Assembly: GCA_009746045.1 (NCBI GenBank)
Contig: RPFO01000164.1
Location: 4,132,765 to 4,196,764 of the forward strand
DNA length: 64,000 bases
Reading direction: 5' to 3'
From: Mesostigma viride
Lineage: Eukaryota; Streptophyta; Mesostigmatophyceae; Mesostigmatales; Mesostigmataceae
The notes under the pieces are model-generated. The model saw only the letters and a program-made list of their open reading frames with translations, was not told where the DNA came from and did no database searches. Below are positions 48,301-58,600 of the stretch, piece by piece. The position numbers were made by a program, and so were the translations under genes. Numbering within the stretch: the stretch's first letter is position 1; each line of letters opens with the position of its first letter.

Positions 48301-50581
48301 TCGTTGCCCTGAATTTAAGGCAGGCCACAGGTTCAATTAAAATGCTCACTGGAGAGTCCAGCAACTACTGTGGGTGCAATCAAGCTTCGACATAACAAAA
48401 CCCCTTATGGACCCTATGAACCTTTCATGGCCCTCATTACTCCCTAGCCTTCTATTTTGAATCTCGATTGTATGGGTTTGCAGATCCTTATTATTATTGT
48501 ATGTGTTTGGCTTTGTGCTTGTCAGTGCTTCAAGCAACTCCGCCATGGCGTTTACCCCGCTTGTCGTTATGTCCCTTAAATTAACCGCTAGCTATCCGCC
48601 TCCCTCCCGCTCCCTTTGTTGTGTTGTAAGCAACCAAGCTGGCACGCCCTCCCTGCGGGCCCGCGTGGATTCGAGGAATGTGGAGCGGAGGTGCCCGCGT
48701 GCGTGCGTGCGACAGCCGTGCGTCCGCAGTATGCGAGGGTGCTGGAAAGCTACTAATTGGTCGTGGCGTTACAAGCATGCACAAACGGAAGGTCTGCGCA
48801 CTTCCAGATTACATGTATGCGCTGGTCATCGGATGGATGTAATAATTGAGAATCGTGAGCATTCGTACGCAACACTATTGACACAGGCGACTTCCTGAAT
48901 GCCGGCGCGACGGTGGGCCCCCTCGTCACCTCCTTCATCGACACGTTCCCTGCGTACAAGCGCACGCTGCTGCACGCGCTCAAGGAGTACAGCTACGCCG
49001 AGGGCGACCCGAGCTTCTTCAACCACGACCTCAGCGCGCTGACCGCCGACGATGGCAAGGGCCAGCGCTTCATCTCCGCGATCGATGACGCAATGGGTGC
49101 GGCGGCGCGCGTGGGGGAGTTGGAGGGTGCAGTGCCCACGGTCATCAAGGCGTTCATGCGGGCGACGCTGCAGCGCATGGAGGGGTACATCCGGGTAGGT
49201 GGCGCGCCTGAATGTAGATTGTGCACGCCGTGAGTACAGGCTTTATACTACTAAATCATGCTTCATCCTCAACGCAGTAAATAGGTCGTTATGACTTTGA
49301 TGAGTGAGGCTGGTATGCATAGCCTTAGTGGGGTGCACGTTTATATGCTTGCTGCATCTTAATAGGCTGTGTGGCGCGCATTTTAATAGGCTGTGGCTGT
49401 GTTGGGTGCATGCTAAAAGGCTTGATAGGCTTGGTGGGGCGCATGTTAAGACACTTGGTGGGGCGGATGTTGTTAGGTTTGGTGGGGCGCATGTCAAGAT
49501 ACTTGGTGGGGCGCTTTGTGGATAATCTCAGGGTGATGCCGCATGCACCTCATGCTATCTTGCATGGTAGGCATGGTCAGGCCATGCTCCCTATATAGTG
49601 TTATTTATGTGTGACTGGTACACGAAGCCTGCTACCAAGAGGCTGATTGAGTCGGCCAGGTTGGCATGTACACCAGGTCATCAGGCGTGCTGGTTGTCTC
49701 CATTTTGGATGTCTCCCCCCTTGCCCGCCACACTCTTATCATTATGGTGGTTCGTGCCCGGATCCATCCTTACTCTTGTGCTTACGCCCTGTTGGCTGTT
49801 ATGTAAATAATGGAACAGATTGCCATGGACGCGGCGACCGCGGCTGGCTGCGATGACGATGACGACATGCACCTGGCGACCGAGAAGTTCCTGGAGGGGC
49901 TGGCGCGCGTGCTGGACCGCCCCGAGGACGTGCTGGATGAGTGGCGGTATGTGCTGACCCCTTGAACAAGTTTCAAGACTTATTGGATAGTCATTTCTCT
50001 AGTTTTTTTGTGTGTCTACCTTTTTTTAGAGGGCATGCTACCATATATACTCATCTCAATTCATTTCCATCTCCATTCATATTCATCATCCTGAACGACT
50101 CAAAAACGCGGACAAGATAACGGCAGGCTCGAGCTACCATGGTCCGGATTCTCCTGATTTCTGGCCTGCGCTGGTTGTCTCCTTTATATGTACTCAGTTG
50201 ATCTATGCCCTTGGTACTTGTTTCAGGCGTGCGCTGCTAGCTGTTTTGTCAACCTCAAATTTCCAGCTTACCCCACCGGATGGCTGCATTGTATATCCGG
50301 TCTTGCATAGTTGACATCTAAGATGCTGGCATAGCAGATTGTTTTTGTGTTACAATCTGCATGGCTTTTAATTGATTGCATGTACATAGTATCATGGTTG
50401 TCAATCAGCTAATTCTTCGATGTGTGGTTTCTATCTTGGGTGCGCATGGGCCCCTACTCCTCACGTGTACATTGTGTACAACCTCTGATCGATATGTCGC
50501 AGTGAAGCGTATCGCATCTCTACGGAGTGCGTGATGCGAGGCCCGAAGATCGGCCGCAAGATGCTGCGCTACATGAAATAG
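39324..50581 (+). CDS. Secreted-type protein with possible cupredoxin-like segment and 5'-nucleotidase C-terminal domain
   Basis: Exons with consistent phases: 39324-39467, 45942-46004, 46466-46642, 47361-47837, 48887-49194, 49819-49946, 50503-50581 (TAG). The 5' end is not found. Exons 3-4 carry clear 5'-nucleotidase C-terminal signatures: VRSGSTNLGNLIADSM, NSGGIGTG across the splice, VDLGTIRRFFRFRNGFAVKA, LNGSEV, FLQVSSNFHV and YNIAINEYMGRGGDDYDMF. Exons 1-2 spliced together give CNFTGA...LPIKVAGTLYIADLEYCNANVKFALHI, resembling cupredoxin strands (a Cys, then YC near a KF-x-V end); this is tentative. The catalytic metallophosphoesterase half expected before the C-terminal domain is not visible. 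The last three exons (GDFLNAGATVGPLVTSF onward) match no family I know. Intron 1 is about 6.5 kb because of the 29-bp repeat array. Confidence 0.6.
39500..44925. repeat. 5.4-kb array of a 29-bp minisatellite
   Basis: About 185 units. The consensus unit has two parts: GTACCCGTGTGTGTGATGA and ACAACCCCAG. Variants are CGCAG for CCCAG, GTGCC for GTACC and TGCG for TGTG; occasional 20-bp short units lack the CAGGTAC part. The period (29, not divisible by 3) and absence of stops on the minus strand leave all three minus frames open, up to 1663 codons. Larger internal duplications are visible (see findings). It lies in an intron of the 5'-nucleotidase-like gene. Confidence 0.97.
44926..45941. other. 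Remainder of intron 1, with a short coding-like stretch
   Basis: Just after the array a short stretch reads LAPLGFYVDFNPEFD before a TAG (44959). It has an acceptor-like CAG/TAG before it but no donor, so it was not used as an exon. Degenerate 22-bp units with ACTAGCCCATCGATACTC lie at about 45375-45505. Confidence 0.35.
47949..48196. repeat. (TTCA)n tetranucleotide microsatellite in an intron
   Basis: About 245 bp of TTCA repeat with a few CATCCATT variants. It ends against a retroelement 3' hairpin of the CGCG/CACG class (48200-48222). Confidence 0.95.
50050..50184 (+). repeat. Dispersed repeat, copy 3
   Basis: In the last intron of the 5'-nucleotidase-like gene. Contains TTCATATTCATCATCCTGAA, GGCTCGAGCTACCATGGTCC and CTGGCCTGCGCTGGTTG, as at 19034-19156. 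Confidence 0.7.
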
Positions 50582-50851
50582 CTCAAAACGCGGTGATGCT
50601 GCGGCAGCCTTTGAGCCCTGCACGGATTGCTATCGATTGATGTTGCCTTATGAAATTTGCACAATTGACGGAAATTGGAGCGACTAAGTGCTCGGGTGCC
50701 ATCAGTGAGACTTCCAACCCAGTCTTGCATGATTTTGCGAGAGGGGATAGCTTGATCCGTACCATGCATATATTCAATATATTCAATATATTCAATAGAT
50801 TCAATTGACTAATTTTTTTACTGACTAGGTTGTCCCCAGTTTACAAATTAA

Positions 50852-51559
50852 CCAATTTTACCCCGACTCCCGGAGGGCGCCGCCCGAGATTATATAAGAG
50901 GTACCTTGAAATTAAATAAGAGGCATGCCTCTATCCAGATATATTTTTGGAGGCGAATTTCTATTGGCGTTAAGTTGTAGTATAGTACGACAACGTGTCA
51001 GACCGTATAATTTATTCCGACTTCTACATTCAGTTCACCGCTTGGTCAAAAAAGGATCACTTATATCAAGAAAACAATAAAGATCACTTATATACCCTAC
51101 TTCTCCGTAAAATCTCATCGACCGGGTTTCGAAACAACCCACGAACGCCGTAGATGCAGATCCAACGGAGCAAACAACGTCAAGACCGACGCGGCGCCAA
51201 ATAGTCGCCACGGTTCCTTTTCTGCGAGCCATTTTACAACGTACGTCGCGCCGCGTCGTGTACCCAAGCCCTTTTCTGAACGTGAGATCCAAAATCCGCT
51301 TGCCAGACCGGGAACTCCGTCCAATACCGTCGTGCATTGAATTGAATTGGAACATAAGTCCTTCTTTCCGTCACCCTTGACATGTTTTCGTACAATACTA
51401 CAAATTAACGCCAATAGAAATTCGCCTCCGAACATATATCTCGATAGAGCTATGCGTCTTATTTAATTTCAAGGTACCTCTTAATTAATCTCGGCCCCCG
51501 CCTTCCGCTAATTTGCTAATTTGCTAAATTTGCTAAAAAAGAGCCAATTTTACCCCGAC
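50852..51559 (-). mobile_element. 708-bp MITE-like element, copy 2 (inverted)
   Basis: Near-identical reverse complement of 2947-3654 and exactly the same length. The 16-bp terminal repeat CCAATTTTACCCCGAC lies at 50852-50867 and 51544-51559. The flank AGGTTGTCCCCAGTTTACAA occurs on both sides here and (inverted) on the right of copy 1. The internal 106-codon frame (51355-51035) gives the same protein as copy 1. Confidence 0.65.
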
Positions 51560-52460
51560 TAGGTTGTCCCCAGTTTACAAATTAACAAAATTAACAAATT
51601 AACGCCGGCGGACTACCTGCGGACTGCTCGACGCGGAGTCGCCGGGCTACAAGTTCCGTACTTTACCAAACTCAGCCTTAGAGGCCGCCGCACCAATTTT
51701 TACTTCTTTCCGTCACATGGCTTGCGTTGGGTTCATCGACGAGCATCGACGCTCATCGACGGTGCAATCTGACGGCGGAGAATAAGTTCGCCACAGCATA
51801 GCGCGACGCAAGGGCTAAGATCCGACAACGTGACATGCAAAGCTTTATACCGCATCGCTAACCGTCCAACACCGTCGTACAGTACTGCCAGTCGACCGCA
51901 CCTCTGCCTCTTAACCGTCGAATGCGCAATCGATCTAGAAAGTAGAAACGTCCCCGCGACACTTCCGCGATTTCAGTACTTTCCGTCACCCTTGACAGGT
52001 TCCGTACAATACTACAAATTTACGCCAATAGAAACTCGCATCCATACATATATCTCGATAGAGGCGTGCGTCTTATTTAATTTCAAGGTAACTTACCTCT
52101 TAATTAATCTCGCCCCCCCGTTGTAACACCGTCCCCCCGTTGTAACACCGCCCCCCCGTTGTAACACCGTCCCCCCCCACGAACAGTACTTTCAACCGCA
52201 GCGAGCTGCCTTTTAACCGTCGAATGCGCAATCGATCTAGAAAGTATCCGCGATTTCAGTACATGCCGTCACCCTTGACAGTTGTCGTACAATAGTACAA
52301 ATTAACGCCAATAGAAACTTGCCTCCAAACATATATCTCGATAGAGGTATGCGTCTTATTTAATTTCAAGGTACCTCTTAATTAATCTCGGCCCCCGCCT
52401 TCCGCTAATTTGCTAATTTGCTAAATTTGCTAAAAAAGAGCCAATTTTACCCCGACTCAA
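51560..52460 (-). mobile_element. Diverged partial relatives of the 708-bp element
   Basis: Two partial copies in the same orientation end near 52108 and 52456, each with CGCCAATAGAAACT, TATATCTCGATAGAGG and CTTATTTAATTTCAAGGTA. Between them is a four-fold CCCCCCGTTGTAACACCG tandem (about 52107-52172). Their interiors (ACCGTCGAATGCGCAATCG) differ from the full copies. Confidence 0.6.
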
Positions 52461-52518
52461 TATATTCGATATATTCAATATATCATCCATACCACCCCCC
52501 TGGTTGAAATACAAACAT

Positions 52519-54091
52519 TAATTAATTAATTAATTAGTTAGGAACATAACTCCGTTGGGAGTATATGTAGCACATAGCCCTGAGAAGGGGCATATGAGCC
52601 TATAATACATTCTAAGCTACTTCCTGCAAGGGTGGGAATGTAAACAACACTTTCTCTAGGTGCACCAGGGCACCCGCACCCTCATGGTCTATCACGCTAT
52701 GCCCGGGTAAGGGGGGAGCATGCCTGTGAGGGGGAAGATCATCATGGCTATTCAAGAGCTATGGCATGGCTTCTCAGCAGAGAGTGACTCCCTGCATGGG
52801 CACAGCATTACTAAATAAGGCTAGGCATCGTCTGGAGTGTGGCACATCATAGGCACACATGTACATGACTAAAAAGGCTAGGCCTCAGCTGGTATAGTGC
52901 TTGTATTAGGCGGGCATGTACAAGGCCACTGTCTAACTATTCTACACTACTGCTGTATTCCCCTAGGCTGGGGCTGGAGTTGCTGGGGCCGCGGTGGTCG
53001 AGGGGGTCGCTTGCCAGGGCTTGTGGCCGACGTAGATGGCCGCCCCCTTCCAGTACACCGGCTGGCCCGCCTTGGTCTGCCGGAGCTGGAGGTAGGTCTG
53101 CCATAGCTCCCGTCGCCGTTGTTGCTGTGCCAGGGTCAAGTCGTCGTCAAGGGTGAAGAGAGTCTTCTCGAGCCGCTTGCGGCGTCTGAGAAAAGAAATC
53201 TTGTCCGCCGGGGTCTTAAAGGTGAGAAGGAGCGGGGGCGGCCCTGCCTTACCCCGCGCGCGGGGAAGGCGGTGGGCGGCCAGCTCGATCTCACCAGTAA
53301 GGCCCATGCGATCAAGGATTTCTCTCTCAAAAGCACGCGCAAGCTTCTCGGAATTCTCACCTTCCTCCATCTTGAGATTCTTGACAATGACGTTGAGGCT
53401 GCGCTTGGCGAGCTCGGCCTCCTCGCGGAGGTCGAGCGTCTGCCGCTGGAGCTGGGCTGCGACGGCGGAGGTGGTGGAGGTGGTATGTTGCTTAAGCATG
53501 TCCGCCCAGGTCGTGATGGGAGGAGCATCGCCGGCCAGGCCAGCCGGGGCTGGCTTGGCGGCAATGTCCTTCACTGCCTGGGCGGTGAGGCCGGCTGTGT
53601 TCTGCAAGACCTCGATAGCGATTGCATTATCCTTGAGGCGCTGGTCGATGTCGCGGAGCTGGGCGGTGATGGAGTCGGTGGAGGCGGAGGGGGGGGGGGG
53701 TGGAGGCGAGGAGGGTGGCGGTGGCGGTGGGGATGGTGGGGAGCTCAGCAGCCAGCGTGCCGCCAAGTGCCGCCACATCTGCGGCAAGAGGGGTCACGTG
53801 CTGCTCGAAAGCTTCCTTGAGGATGGTGCGGATGGAGGCTTCGGAGGGGAAGGGGGGCGGTTTGGGAGCCCAGATCTCGGATTCGGAGCGTCCAACAAGG
53901 GAGCAGAGGGCGAAGCGTTGAAGCTTGGGGCGAGGCATGCGGTGAATGATGGGGAGAGCCTCGGCGGGGTCGACAAGCCTGCCGTCACCAGGCCAGCGGC
54001 CACGGTTGTGGGACGTGAGGTACACGCACAGGGCTAGAAGCGAGGCGTGATTGCCGTAATAAAAGTCTTCCATAATCCAACCGGGGCTGCA
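52519..54091 (-). mobile_element. Half-LINE D3 (5'-truncated)
   Basis: Flanked by a 12-bp TSD, AAATACAAACAT (52507-52518 and 54092-54103). On the minus strand: ORF1 lacking its start, a 3' UTR of about 400 bp, the hairpin (52544-52568) and a TTAATTAA tail. The body closely resembles D1 and D2. Confidence 0.88.
52963..54091 (-). pseudogene. L1-type ORF1 protein of D3 (truncated, frameshifted)
   Basis: The part from WIMEDFYYGNHASLLALCV to the stop after ATPAPA is present. It includes the coiled coil (QLRDIDQRLKDNAIAIEVLQ), SLNVIVKNLKMEEG, HRLPRARGKAG and TLDDDLTLAQQQRRRELW. The frame changes at a run of about 11 G (near 53690-53700), the same homopolymer as in D2. The first ~90 codons are lost. 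Confidence 0.8.
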
Positions 54092-54529
54092 AAATACAAA
54101 CATGCCTAGCTGATTTCGACTCGCTAATCAATCAATTAATTAATTAATTAAGGGGACAGGACATGCCCGAATTTGTTGGCGCCGAAAAATTCGCGGCACC
54201 GTCCGAGGTACCATCCGTACCGTGAAAAGTGGGTGCACGGTGCGCGCACCCCTTGCGGAAGTGGCCATGGCGACTACATTCTGACGAAATTACCACAAGA
54301 GGGCAAGCGAAATGCAAAATATTTGCTCAAATCTTAAAGACGACGATTTTATGATGTTGGTTTGTGGCGGAAATAAGCTGGTTTAAAATATCGCTGTTGT
54401 TTTTATATGCCATCGGCATGGGGGTTAATCTGAATTTTTTTGTCGCGCGGAATGAAATAGAATTCATGATAATAGCGCGCGATAAAATCGCGTTTTTTGT
54501 AGTTGTTCTGACCGTGAAGCATGCAGGCA

Positions 54530-55126
54530 TTAAGCAAGTCCGCCCAGGTGGAGGGAGCATCGCCGGCCGGGCCAGCAGGTGCCGGCTGGGCGGCGATGTC
54601 CTAGCTTCACCGCCTGGGCGGTGAGGCCGGCGGTGTCATGCAAGCACTCAAGGGCGGTGGCGGTGGCTTGAAGGCATTGGTCGAGGTCGAGGAGCTGGGC
54701 TTGGATGTCGGCAGTGGAGGCGGAAATGGCAGTGGAGGTGGAGGCGGCGGCGGTGGAAATGTGAGGAAGTTCAGTAGCCAGCGTGCCACCCATTGCTGCT
54801 ACGTCGGCAGCAAGGGGGGTCACGTGCTGCTGGAAGGCTTCCGTGAGGATGGAACGGAGGGTGGGGGCGGAAATGGATGGAGCCCAGATCTCGCCGTCAG
54901 AGCGTTGGAGAAGGGAGTTGAGGATGGCATGCTGGAGGACGGCGCGGGGGTAGCCGAAAACCATGCTGACGTTGTGCCAGCGACGGCCGTCGGGGACGAG
55001 GAGGCATCCGGTGGCGTGGAGATGGTGGCACAGGTCATAAAGCGAGGCGTAGTCCCCGTAGAAGATGCAGTGCAGAGCATCGGACGGAGACATAATGGTC
55101 CAGTCGTGATCGGGCGTCCCCAACAT
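54530..55126 (-). pseudogene. Diverged half-LINE ORF1 fragment (D4)
   Basis: Shares the middle of ORF1 with D1-D3 (EAFQQHVTPLAADVAAMGGTL, LDQCLQATATALECLHDTAG, TAQAVK) but is clearly older. It has a different N-terminal part (DALHCIFYGDYASLYDLCHH) and no RRM region. Upstream and downstream sequence is unassigned. Confidence 0.65.
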
Positions 55127-55661
55127 CTACTGCTCCAACCTAGGGCCATTGCTGGTACTTTTGACGTCATGAAAGCAGCGTTTTGGACTAGTGGAATATG
55201 ATTTTACAGCATAAAAAGTCCATTTTATCATGAATGAACATGGCCAACAACCCCAAGTGCCCCTAAATTTCTCAATATTTGTAGAGAAATGCTACTTCTC
55301 ATAATTAAAACCTGCACAAATGCACAATTTGGGGCATGCATGTGAAAGTTTGAAGTACAATGAGGTTTTACATTTTTCAATTATTAATGGTATCTCATTC
55401 TTCAATCAATCAATTTGCAATCGTCCAAACAATTTATTCATTTCATACATGTCCGAATATGTTGAAAGAACACATGCAAGTGCTCAATCAGCGTGGACCC
55501 CCTTGGACGCGCCCCACCATATATACATTGGACACGTCACCCCAACTACTAAACTGCCCAAAGTCACGGTAACTGATCCAACTACTATGTACATCTGCAT
55601 TTCTCCACGTTGCGGTGGGCAATTACGTGCAAAACGCGATTTCGTGCAAAGTCCTCGCCCA
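55127..55661. other. AT-rich intergenic region
   Basis: No gene or repeat is recognised. It should contain the 3' end of the minus-strand gene that stops at 55662. Confidence 0.4.
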
Positions 55662-58600
55662 TCATCGCTTGCCAGGTCGATATGAAGGAATGTTGTCCCA
55701 GCTGGCGCCTTCCTTCAGGAGAGTAACATGTTCTCTAGCGAACTTCAGAGGGAAACGAAACTTTTGCTCGCACTCATTACTCCAACCGAGGTCGTGCCCT
55801 TCATCAAACCATCTGAACACCACCTTCTCCCTCTCTTTGCCCAGGAGGGTGCCAAAGAGCGGAAAATCTTCCTTCTTGGGGTACTTGTGCTCCCAGTTTA
55901 TGCACACGTCGTCTACCCATTTCGAACTCCAACCTCCGCGACTCAGTTTCGCGCCATCCATAAAGCGCATCCGGACGTCCGGCCGAACGTCCCTGATTCG
56001 GTTTTCGGCCGTCGCATCTCTGCCCTGACCACCACCCTTCTGCGGCTGTGCAGGTTCGTCGGCACCCTCCGTCTCCTGCCCCGCCCCTCGCCTGCCCCCT
56101 CCCCGACGTTTTGCCTTCTGCCCCTGCGCAGCCGCCGCCTCTGCCATCAACTCTTCGTACGTTTTTTCTGGCTGACCGCACGGTAAGGCTGGTGCGTGAG
56201 TTGGTGCGTTGGGTGGGAGCTCGTCCCCTCCCGCCCCCGGTTGTGCAACTGGTTCGCCGACCGCGGCCTGGCCAACAACACGGCCGGCCTCTCTGGACAC
56301 AGTCCCAGACGCGGATCCACGGGGAAACCGAACTGGAGTTTCTTCTTCGCCTTTCCCTGCACGTAAGCACATGCCAATTAACATGAATACGGAAGGGTCG
56401 TGTGAGAAATCAATGAAGCCATGGACTGATGCAAAAAAACTTATGTAGAAATATATTAAGGTACTTATTAAACTCGTTTATTGAAAATGAAATTTACCGG
56501 CCGAATGTACCGTTGGAGCGTGGAAGGGCATCCTTGGTCGATCGAAGATATCCGTCAATGTTAACGGTGCGGTCGATGTCCCTGGCGGCGCCTCAACATC
56601 GACCACCTCAGTCGGGCGCATCAATCCGGCAAACGCCGGCCCTCCACCTGAGACTTTCGGCGGACCCTCCACGTTACGAGCCTCCAATACCCTCTTCTGC
56701 AGTGGGGTGCTCGCAACAAAATCCGTGTCAGCCGACGGCTCCGGATCGTCATCCTCATTCAGCAGTATCGTGTTCGGGCATTGCTCCATCCCCGTCGAGC
56801 GGGGGGGCAAAGTCATCACAACCGTCCTTCCTGACGACGGTACGGGATCGTCACCCAGACCCAAAGAAACCGAGGCGAGGGCGGGGGTCCCCTCAACCGG
56901 GGGTCCCCATGAATCCTGACGAGGCCTCATTCCCATCTGTCGGACACGACCGCCTCCCGTAAATCGGGAACGCCCGCCGGCGCTACCAGTAACAGGCCGC
57001 GAGCCTGCTTCCTGCTGGCGATCCCCATCCTCATCACAGATACGCCCGCCGGCGTTTCCAGTAACACGCTGCGAGCCTCCTTCCTGCTGGCGATCCCCCT
57101 CCTCATCACAGATACGCCCGCCGGCGTTTCCAGTAACAGGCCGCGAGCCTCCTTCCTGCTGGCGATCCCCCTCCTCATCACAGATACGCCCGCCGGCGTT
57201 TCCAGTAACAGGCCTCGAGCCTCCCTCCCGCTGGCGATCCCCCTCCTCGTCACAGATACGCCCGCCGGCGTTTCCAACGACAGGCCTCGAGTCTCCTTCA
57301 CCAGCACGCTGGCGCTTACCTCCCCCCCTGTTGTCTTCATCCCCCCCATTGTCTCATCACGCAAGCCTCCATCACCCCGACTGCGCTTTTTCCCTCCCCT
57401 TCCATCTCCTCCCCCGTCCCTCTCCCCCTCCCCCTCCTCCCATCTCCCCATCCCCATCCCCTTTCTCCCCCTCCGCCTGCCCCTCACCCATCCCGGGCGG
57501 GTGCCCCTCAGCAATATCCTCCTCCTCGTCCTCCTCGTCCTCCTCGTCCTCCTCGTCCTCCTCGTCCTCCTCCTCCTCCTCATCCTCCTCCTCCTCATCC
57601 TCCTCCTTCTCATCCTCATCCGCCTCCCCCTCTTCCCCCTTCTCCGAATCATCATCCTCATCAGACGAAGAATCGTCGTCGGAAAAGTATTTGAGGCCTT
57701 CCCACCCATCTTCAACAAGCCAATATTTGATAAGGCGGACCAGGCGCTTCCACCGGCGGATATGGGCGGGCTCCCCGAACACCAGCAGAACTCTGCAGGG
57801 TCCCCTAAAAAGGGCGTTGGTCATCTTGTCAACCACATCCCACACGACCGGGCTCAAATGCGAGGAGGGTTTGGGAATGTTGCTCTCCTCCGGAATGCAG
57901 TCTGCGTCCCACTTGCGCAGGTTCCTCCACTTCTCGTTGCTGTCAGCTGCCAGGTCCAGCACAGCAAACGCCTGGTCCTCCAGCGACCGAGGAATTTTGT
58001 AATTCCCCGCGCACAACTCGTCCACCACCTTCGTCACCACCAGATCCTTTCTTTTTTCGTTTTCCTTCCATGTCATTGTCCTGTATGCGATCCAGTCGGA
58101 TCCCATCCTCACCCCCTTCCAATCGCTGTAGGCTTCCAACCTTTCCTTCCACCCCTTCTTGGCCTTGGTAGTCCCCTCCTCCGCCGCCTCCTCGACCTCC
58201 TTCTCGACCTCCGCCGCCGCCTCCTGTGGCACACCCAGCAGATGTTTGGTCTTCACCCCCAAATCGTCATACAAATGACGGGGGTGGGAAGCGAGCAGCC
58301 CTCTCGGGAACTTCCAGTCCTTCTGGTCGACCACTTTCCTTTTAGCCGGCGGAAGGTCCCTCAGCGTGAGAATGATCGCCCTCATGGCCGTGACGACCAC
58401 CCGCCAAAAGTCTCTGGTCAGGCGGCAGTCGGCGATGAACTTGTCGAGGTCCGTGGCGAAGGTGCCCTTCAGCTTCACGCCAAACACGTGCTCCCTCACC
58501 AATACGGGGTCGAAAGTCCCGTTTAGTTGTTTGCAAGCGGCCATCAGCTCGGGGTTCTCCAGGAACTTGATGTGGGCGAATTGCTTTGCCGCCTCTATCA

